NCBI GenBank assembly: GCA_917880885.1
Contig: OU862913.1
Span: 24,561,286 to 24,625,285 of the forward strand
From: Limnephilus marmoratus
Taxonomy: Eukaryota; Arthropoda; Insecta; Trichoptera; Limnephilidae
DNA: 64,000 nt
Reading direction: 5' to 3'
This document shows positions 57,449 through 64,000 of the stretch, piece by piece; position 1 is the stretch's first letter, and the number at the start of each line of letters is the position of its first letter. The notes beneath the pieces were generated by a model. It was not told the origin of the DNA. It made no database searches and saw only the letters and a program-made list of their open reading frames with translations. The translations under genes and the position numbers were made by a program.

Positions 57449-57867
57449 AGCCTCGATGACACACGGCTAGTTTACAAGCTACTATCTGGGAAATTCACTA
57501 TCTGTTAGTAAACTCGTCCAGTGTCATCGTGTCACTTGCTAACTAGCAGCAACTAGCAGATTGTTGATAATCTACGAAAAAAAGTTGAAAGGTCGTCAAC
57601 TTTACTCGCCTACACGCTTGCTCCGCTTGCTCGTGATTGGTTTATTTACGTTTCCAACATGGCTTCCGATAAACAGCTGATTTCGACTGTCAAAAATCTG
57701 AAGAATTAGTTCACGCAGGCGTCGTTATTCTTGTTACTGGCGCTAAAAGCGACCTCAGTTTGTGTGTCAACGCTTTGTGTGTCATCATGACAATCTCACT
57801 CGCCGATTTTCCCGCTTTTAAACTTAGTAGATAGTAGCTTGTAAACTAGCCGTGTGTCATCGAGGCT
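57449..57867. mobile_element. PIF/Harbinger-type MITE, 419 bp
   Basis: Perfect 40-bp TIRs beginning AGCCTCGATGACACACGGCT, flanked by TAA at 57446-57448 and 57868-57870. Confidence 0.92.
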
Positions 57868-58202
57868 TAACGCTCAAATATTGAGAGAACATTTTTGTCG
57901 AAAAATTCCCTCCCACACATTTCTGAGAACTCCTTGTGCGCATTTTCTTTAATATTTCGTATTTGTTTTTTCAACACCTGGTTTAATTGTTTTTGGCAAT
58001 CATTCCTCTTTGGTCTCTCACAAACTATATTCCTTAAGTTCAAGAGCAATACCCTCCTGCAATGATTTTCTTTGTTCTCCTTCTGAAATTCTTCAAATCT
58101 ATTAATACTACCAAATGTTTGTGCGCTTTTGGTGACAAAGGCGATATCTCTTGGTATGTCTTTATACATAGAATAAAACTGGGGTGTTCCACAGAAATTC
58201 AA
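57868..58202 (-). CDS. Unrecognised 111-codon frame
   Basis: Minus strand MNFCGTPQFYSMYKDIPRDI, then INRFEEFQKENKENHCRRVL and ending FFDKNVLSIFER*. Charged and helix-prone (KQLNQVLKKQIRNIKENAHK suggests a coiled coil). An acceptor-like ACACCCCAG precedes FYSMYK, so it could be a last exon. The stop codon is next to a Harbinger MITE. No family recognised. Confidence 0.35.
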
Positions 58203-58330
58203 ATGTTACTTTTTTTTGTTTATTTTTGTTTTAATTTTTTAAATTTTTTATGTACAATTTACCTACTAGAGTTCTGTTGACTATCATACTAGACTCTCGC
58301 CCGTATCATGGTAGTCGTACATACTCGTAT

Positions 58331-58996
58331 CTTCTTATATATAAAAATGAATCGCTAAATGTGTTGTTAAGCGCAAATCTCGAAAGCAGTTGAACCGATT
58401 TCGCTAATTCTTTTTTTAGAATATTCCTTGAAGTACGAGGATGGTTCTTACGGAGAGAAAAATTAAGAAAATTGCGCAGAAAATTGGATAATTTCAGAAA
58501 ACCTAACGACTATCGCAAGTTTGACAGTTCGCGTGTTTGAAAATGATATTGTTAAATCAGGATTCTATTTTTGAAAATCTTTAAGTTGATAAATTTATTT
58601 AAAGTAGGTACTCCCCTAATAGTTTGAATTGAATCAAGAATTTTAGATTTTTTAAATAGGTACCTATGTTAGGTACCAAATTTAATATACATTAAAAATG
58701 GAAATTTGAATAAAAATTGTAAAAGGTGGCACGCGGGGTGTTTAAAAACTGACTGTACTGGGATTGAATATATGGAAAGCGGGAGGGAGGGAAGAGGGGG
58801 AAGGGTGGAGAGGGGGAAGGGGGGAGAAGTGGAGGGGGGGTAGGAGGGGGACGGGGTGAGGAGGATTGTGGAAGGGGGGAGGGGGGAGGGATGGCGGTGA
58901 GAGGTGGGGGGAGGGGGCGGGGGAGGGAGGGAGGTGGAGGAGGTGGAGTGGGAATCCCCCTTACACCATGCGAGCGAAGCCGCGGGAAAAAGCTAA
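58331..58996 (+). mobile_element. Helitron, 666 bp
   Basis: Starts TCTTCTTATATATAAAAATG and ends GCGAGCGAAGCCGCGGGAAA followed by AAGCTAA. Contains a G-rich run at about 58780-58940 (GGGAGGGAGG units). Confidence 0.85.
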
Positions 58997-59093
58997 AAGA
59001 AAAACCATAATAATATAATAATATTATAACAATCTCGAAGAATCAAAAGGCATTATGCGGCAATACATAGTAATAAGCGTCAGATCCTCAAAA

Positions 59094-59529
59094 CTAGCTG
59101 GTTCCCGGCATGCGTTGCTATTTAATAAAGAAATTGTTTCTCTCTGCGTGACCTTTCCCATTCGTCTCGTTCCCCTCCCGCCTCCCCTTCCTCTCCCGCT
59201 TCTCTTTCCCTTCTTGCATTCCCACTCCGCCTTCTCCACCTTCGTTCCCCGAACCCCCTTCCCGAGTTCCCCTCCCCCCCATTCCGCTAACCCCCTAACT
59301 GAGTTCCCTTCCCCCCTCCCGCATTCCATACATTCAGTTATCAAACAGCTCGCGCGCCACCTATTTCAATTTTTTTATACAAATTTCATAATGCCAGAGC
59401 TTATCAGTATTTTTATACAAACCTTGTCCTGACAATAAAAAACACAAAAAAAAGAATTGTCCAATTTGGTGCTATGCACGGAAGTTATGGACTTACATAC
59501 ATTTCGGCGATTCATTTTTATATTATAGA
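59094..59529 (-). mobile_element. Helitron, minus strand
   Basis: Minus strand starts TCTATAATATAAAAATGAAT and ends GCATGCCGGGAACCAGCTAG followed by T. Relative of the copy at 12932-13474; carries the undivided GTCCTGAC site near 59430. Confidence 0.85.
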
Positions 59530-59541
59530 TACGAGTATATA

Positions 59542-59852
59542 CTAGCTTTTGCCCCTGGTTTCGCACGGTCCACTCTCCCCCCCCCCCCCTCTCCCCCCCC
59601 CCCTCTCCTACGACCCCCCCCCCCCCCCCCAAAAAAACGTCGTTTCCAAGGCAACAATGTGTTTGCTTTTCTTCTGACTAGCCAGAGCTTATTCATAACG
59701 CCAGAGCTTACCATTATACACAGCCTATGTTACTCGCAAATGATGTAGCTTTCCATTAGTGAAAGAATTTTTAAAGCCCATTCAGTGTTTCTTGAGTGAA
59801 AGAGTAACAAACATACATCCATACAAACTTTCGCCTTTATAATATTAATAGG
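59542..59852 (-). mobile_element. Helitron, minus strand, 311 bp
   Basis: Minus strand starts TCCTATTAATATTATAAAGG and ends GTGCGAAACCAGGGGCAAAA followed by GCTAG and T. Long C-runs near 59575-59632. Confidence 0.88.
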
Positions 59853-60059
59853 ATAAGATACTGTCACTTTTTCCTGGCGTTATTTATATCGCTACTGCTG
59901 CTTGTTTTCTGCATTTTTAATAGCAGCCAACACAAAAATGTATTATCTGTAATGCCTCCTACTATCCAACTCAGAAGGTCAGTGGATTTATCAACGGCTC
60001 TCACAGCTGTTGTTCTCAATCAAACTTACGAGTAAATACTCTGGAACGGAATATCACAA

Positions 60060-60720
60060 ACATTCTTATGCCGGTTGTGAACGAAAATGGTAGAAAACCA
60101 TGGACATATGAACATATCTGGACCTGCCCTAAGTGATAAAAGCGTATTATTCCCCCCTCCCCATACCGGTTCCATGGAGCCGGCTGGGCTTACGAAAGCC
60201 TCGCCTGAATCTAAAAAATGTGACGTCATCATTCTTGTCCTGACCAGCGCCGAGCTCACATCGTACATTTTACGAAATAACACGGCAAAAATGAGAGCTT
60301 GTGCTATACATGCTATACCCTAAAATATGTGGACATAGCGAATGTGGGCGGTTCTCTAGTGAGCTCGTCGCTGGTTACAAGGGTAAGTAAATTATGAAAC
60401 ATTGGTAAAAGTGTCTTAACTAAATACGGCAACAAAATATTCCTCTGTGAAAATCGGCGAACTTTACTTTGCCGCATTTGGACTTCGCAAATATGTTAAT
60501 AACGTGGCGAGCGATTCGCGCTCCCATGTAAAAAGGTATATTCATTCAAAAGCAGATTTTGCTTTTAAAAACTAAATGGTGATATTATAATGCGAGATGC
60601 CTATATACTGTCAGATAGATTTTTTAACGAATCACAGTCCTCTTTCCCCTCTTCGCCCTCCATAATTTGGTTTTACCCCTCATCTGTATCTTCTTATTTA
60701 TTAAATTTGGATGTCTTTGT
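60060..60720 (+). repeat. R4 repeat copy
   Basis: Inverse match of 32680-33320 throughout, about 80% by eye. A frame at 60087-60323 is a by-product. Confidence 0.75.
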
Positions 60721-60787
60721 AGAAAACTCAATAGGTAAATTCCAGATGGATGCCGAACTTAGGTATTTTGATATTGGATTTGAGTTC

Positions 60788-61068
60788 AGTGTGCCAGTGG
60801 CATGAGTTTTCAGTGAGCTAGAGTGCTAAGATTGAAAAATACGACATTACTGATGTGATTGTAGCTGAAAATAGTTTTATTTGTTCAATTCTTTCAGTAT
60901 ATGGATGCGCCGCATCCCTCTGAAAGAATCCTGAAGATCTTCATACAAAAAGTTGAAATATTGAAAAAAATAATAATTCATTTTCAGCTACAACAACGTC
61001 AATAACGTCATATTTTTCAATCTTAGCGCTCTAGCTCACTGAAAACTCACGGACCGCCACGGCAGTGT
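60788..61068. mobile_element. Foldback element, about 280 bp
   Basis: Arms of about 75 bp (GAGTTTTCAGTGAGCTAGAG and inverse) with CAGTGGC at left and GCCACGGCAGTG at right. The hexamer-rich centre holds GAAAGAATC repeats. Confidence 0.75.
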
Positions 61069-61084
61069 ACCCCAAACTCCATAA

Positions 61085-61899
61085 AGGCCACTTGCATGGA
61101 CTTCCTAACGACTTAGAAAAAATCGTGTGGTTAGATTTTTTTACTAAGATTACGAAAATATTAGTAATTTTTTTAGAAATGTACAGTTTTTTATTTTTAA
61201 ATAAATAAATCCATTATTTGGACTCGTGACGTCACTACTTGAAAATGTCCCGTCTCCGAAAATGTTCCTATTAATTTTTTAAAATTCCACACTTTTATAT
61301 GGCATCACTTTGATTTCAGGCGAATTTTTGAATTTGACATCTTCTAACGTTTACTAGATTTATTGTTTGTTCTCTGCGAACGTATCATTTGGTTTGATTT
61401 TTTGACAGATGTTTTGAAGAGAACCCCGTACATTTTACGTTGTCCGTACGTGTTTTAGAGGTATAATGATTATGGTGCGGATTTTAACAAAATCTAATTT
61501 TATAATATTCTTATTATTACTATAATTTACAAGTACAAGTAAGTATATTACATTGGATTTATTAATATAGACGTTGTACATTATAATGATTTATGATCGT
61601 ATCAAGGAAAAAATATTTATGATATTTAATACTTATTTTTGGTTTGCCTCGTAATTTTCCTGTGTCCGTGTGGAAAACGTTCTTTTTTTTTTAAATGATT
61701 TTCGGCTATGTAATTATCGTTTTTTCGCACCTATAAAATTATGTCCCGACTTTCCGGTTTATAAAAAAAGGTCTGATTTTTCTGATTGAAATTTTCAAAA
61801 AATCGCCAGAGTTTCAAAAATACAATTTAAAAAAAAATCAGAATGTCTTAGAATATTTGCCTAAACCGGATTTTTTTTAAAATGTGATGCAAGTGGCCT
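61085..61899 (+). mobile_element. R1 TIR element, copy c
   Basis: AGGCCACTTGCAT at left, ATGCAAGTGGCCT at right, 815 bp, without the SINE. Confidence 0.8.
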
Positions 61900-61967
61900 A
61901 TTCCGATTTTGAACCAAATCGGTAAACAACTCAAAAGTTCAAGATGGATGCCGAAATGAAGCATTAT

Positions 61968-62075
61968 GACCAGTAGCGTAGCTACCGCCGTATCAGCCGT
62001 ATCAATGATACGGGGCCCCCGGGCTACAGAGGCCTTTTGTTTCTTTTGTGAGAAAGCTTTATCCTTCATTAGGGC
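61968..62075 (-). repeat. Fragment of a GTAGCTACGCC-ended repeat
   Basis: CAGTAGCGTAGCTACCGCCG then TATCAATGATACGGGGCCCC; inverse of 36886-37012. Confidence 0.6.
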
Positions 62076-62138
62076 TAAGAAAAAACCGATTATTTATGTA
62101 AAAGTCACATCCCTACTACGGACAGCCATTGGAGGCAT

Positions 62139-62552
62139 CTACTAATATCTACAGGAATTCCAAAAACTGAAAAAATCGAATTAATATCTATGAGAACCAA
62201 AGTGTTGACGAATATCTACAGCTCAAACTGCTGACTAATATCTTTGGGAACCAAAGTGTTGACGAATATCTACAGCACTGGCAGAGGTTGGATTTGCAAT
62301 TATGTATAGCATATTGGAATAACGTAATATTGCGTATGTAGTTTAAAAAACTTAATTTATGTATGTATGTATGTAAAAATCCCTAATATCGGACTATTGG
62401 ACACATTTAGCTGATTAGTCCAACCGAAGGTCTGTAGATATTAGTTCAACCTACGCTCTGTAGATATTAGTCAACACTCTGAAGTTCGTAGATATTAGTT
62501 CAACATATGAGCTGTAGATATTCATCCGACATACAGGCTGTAGATATTAGTA
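62139..62552. repeat. Array of a 12-bp motif in two opposed halves
   Basis: Left half: about five AATATCTACAG or near copies at 62141-62274, spaced 22-40 bp. Right half: five CTGTAGATATTAG or near copies at 62431-62550, spaced 24-30 bp, in inverse orientation. The 150 bp between them have none. Confidence 0.8.
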
Positions 62553-62559
62553 ACTGGAG

Positions 62560-62994
62560 TCCAGCCATTTCAAGCAACATCCAAAATCCGAAAGGTAGTT
62601 TCTCGCCAGGGCAATACTGAGAGTATCTAGCACTTTAAATAATGTACTAGATGCTATTATTTTACTTTTTTAAGTGTCAGCGAATTAACTTGCATTAAAT
62701 TTTATATCTGCAACCTCTCTGACCTCTAGGCCCGGGACAAGGAGATTACCACTTATCTTATAGTCGCTTAAAGATAACACAATCAAACACTTTTATTTTT
62801 TCAGAACTGGAAAAAGTCGTTCGTTTCGATAACAGCTCTTATTTGACTTTTTTATCGGCAAAGTATTTATTCACAGCAAGTGGGAAAACCAACGCCGTAA
62901 TACTGTTTGTTTGCACATATTTATCTCTAGCTGATTAAATAATATCTGGTGGAGCGTATGAGCTTCAACAAAGGCGGACTTTATACCCTAAGAA
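62560..62994. other. Stretch with a SINE-like phrase
   Basis: GGGCAATACTGAGAGTATCT near 62610 matches the phrases at 37257 and (inverse) 1855. Nothing else recognised. Confidence 0.35.
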
Positions 62995-63125
62995 ATATAT
63001 TTATTTATTTATTTATTTTATTTATTGCTTCTTCACAATTTATAAACATATATTTTTAGCATGTAATTATTAACCCCACTAGGGTTCGCCTGTATCGGGG
63101 TTAATAATTTCACAATTTAATAAAA
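62995..63125 (-). repeat. LINE-like 3' tail
   Basis: TTTATTTATTTATTTA run followed on the minus side by ACCCCGATACAGGCGAACCC; like the tail at 24270-24420. No coding part. Confidence 0.35.
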
Positions 63126-64000
63126 ATAACACACGCAAATATCGGTCATGCAAAACAGTTAAGTAAAAGCAAAACAATAAAATTTAAAAATGAAATGATA
63201 AACAGAGAAAATAATAAGTAATAAAAATATATGAATTAACAACAAAGTGTTAAGAGATCAGACAAAATGTTATCATTCATTATATCATTAGTTCATACCA
63301 TTTTCAACAATAGATAAAATTAAAAAATATATATGTCCTTAGTTTTTTTTAAATATGTGTAAAAAATAAAAAATGAAAAAAACAAAGATTTATAAGCGAT
63401 TACATTAGAGCGAATCTTTCTTATGAAATATTAAAGTGACTATCAAATAATTATGAAATAAATATGAAAGAAACCGTTTTGATCAAAACATTATTGTTTT
63501 CATTCCATTTAAGCGCCCGTTTTCATTAAAATATGATTGTATTTTATAGTGTGACATCTTAGAAATGCCATCCGTGTGATCTTTTAGTTTTGACAAAGTT
63601 ATGGGATACAATAACCCCTATATATTTATTTATTTATTGTTTCTTTACCTTTTTAATTTAGGTGTTATTGTTTAAATTGAAATTTTGAACTTTATTTTGA
63701 CTTGAGATTAACAATTTTATAGAGTACACAAAATAATATAGGTGTTGAAAGTTGAAAGACAATATTGTTACAATAATATTACAATAATATTTTCTCATGG
63801 GCCTCTACTGCACTATAGGAACAAATAATACATTATAACGTAAAACATCAAACAATATTTCACCTAATAAATAATGTGCTCATTCTGACTGTCTTAAAAC
63901 GGTTAAAATTCTTAGTGGGACAGTCAAACATCATTGTAATATGTATTTTTTTAAATAAATTTTAATTAATGACGCACGCGTCCAGTGGGATGCTTCCAAA
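63126..64000. other. AT-rich end, nothing recognised
   Basis: No frame above noise, no TIR and no RNA gene seen. Confidence 0.4.

Noticed and set aside
58780..58950. G-quadruplex regulatory region
   Set aside because: The G-rich run lies inside a Helitron and similar runs occur in other copies; no regulatory context.
62139..62552. CRISPR array reading of the 12-bp motif
   Set aside because: Motif too short, spacing irregular and the two halves are opposed; reported as clustered sites instead.

Overview
The window looks like a repeat-rich insect genome, most probably a moth or butterfly. The base composition is AT-rich. The only clear host gene is a spliced, HP14/ModSP-like immune serine protease. 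It sits among many insect transposons: Helitrons of the Lep1 type, PIF/Harbinger, hAT and mariner elements, non-LTR retrotransposon scraps and tRNA-derived repeats. The lepidopteran assignment is an inference from the protease family and the repeat types, not a proof.

Host gene. Twelve minus-strand exons from 42733 down to 5021 join in one open frame of 571 codons with every splice phase agreeing. In order they encode a signal peptide, a linker, a sushi (CCP) domain, a second cysteine-rich module like the HP14 'Wonton' domain, a complete chymotrypsin-fold protease domain (His, Asp and Ser all present), then a second linker, a second sushi domain and the start of a CLIP domain. The last three exons lie downstream of the catalytic serine exon. 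They may be part of one composite protease or the head of a tandem paralogue. No terminal exon was found, so the gene probably runs off the low-coordinate end of the window.

The introns are filled by mobile DNA. 1-5 kb: an unclassified TIR element holding a tRNA-derived SINE, and a Harbinger-type MITE. 6-7.2 kb: hAT and mariner MITEs. 12.9-13.5 kb: a Helitron with a hAT MITE inside it. 15.3-15.8 kb: two reverse-transcriptase scraps facing each other. 18.4-19.5 kb: a 413-bp tandem and inverted repeat carrying a tRNA-like sequence. 20.1-21.5 kb: a tRNA-like repeat split by a mariner relic. 24.5-26.0 kb: a three-layer nested transposon. 27.0-32.6 kb: an apparently intact PIF/Harbinger element with a 355-aa DDE transposase and a convergent 361-aa Myb/SANT-like partner protein. 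34-42 kb: MITEs, Helitrons, palindromes with hammerhead-ribozyme-like cores, and a 1.9-kb hAT element.

Upstream of the gene (42.8-64 kb) there is a GC-rich repeat region, LINE fragments and hAT elements. A 6.6-kb element with terminal inverted repeats of about 1.6 kb follows (48815-55451). It encodes a broken protein with a PIN/FEN-like nuclease region and a CxC-type cysteine cluster, and is interrupted by a LINE. Then come more MITEs, three Helitrons, repeat copies shared with the rest of the window, and a curious array of a 12-bp motif in two opposed halves (62.1-62.6 kb). The last 900 bp are AT-rich with nothing recognised. The candidates for something undescribed are the composite protease, the long-TIR nuclease element, the hammerhead-bearing palindromes and the tRNA-like tandem units.
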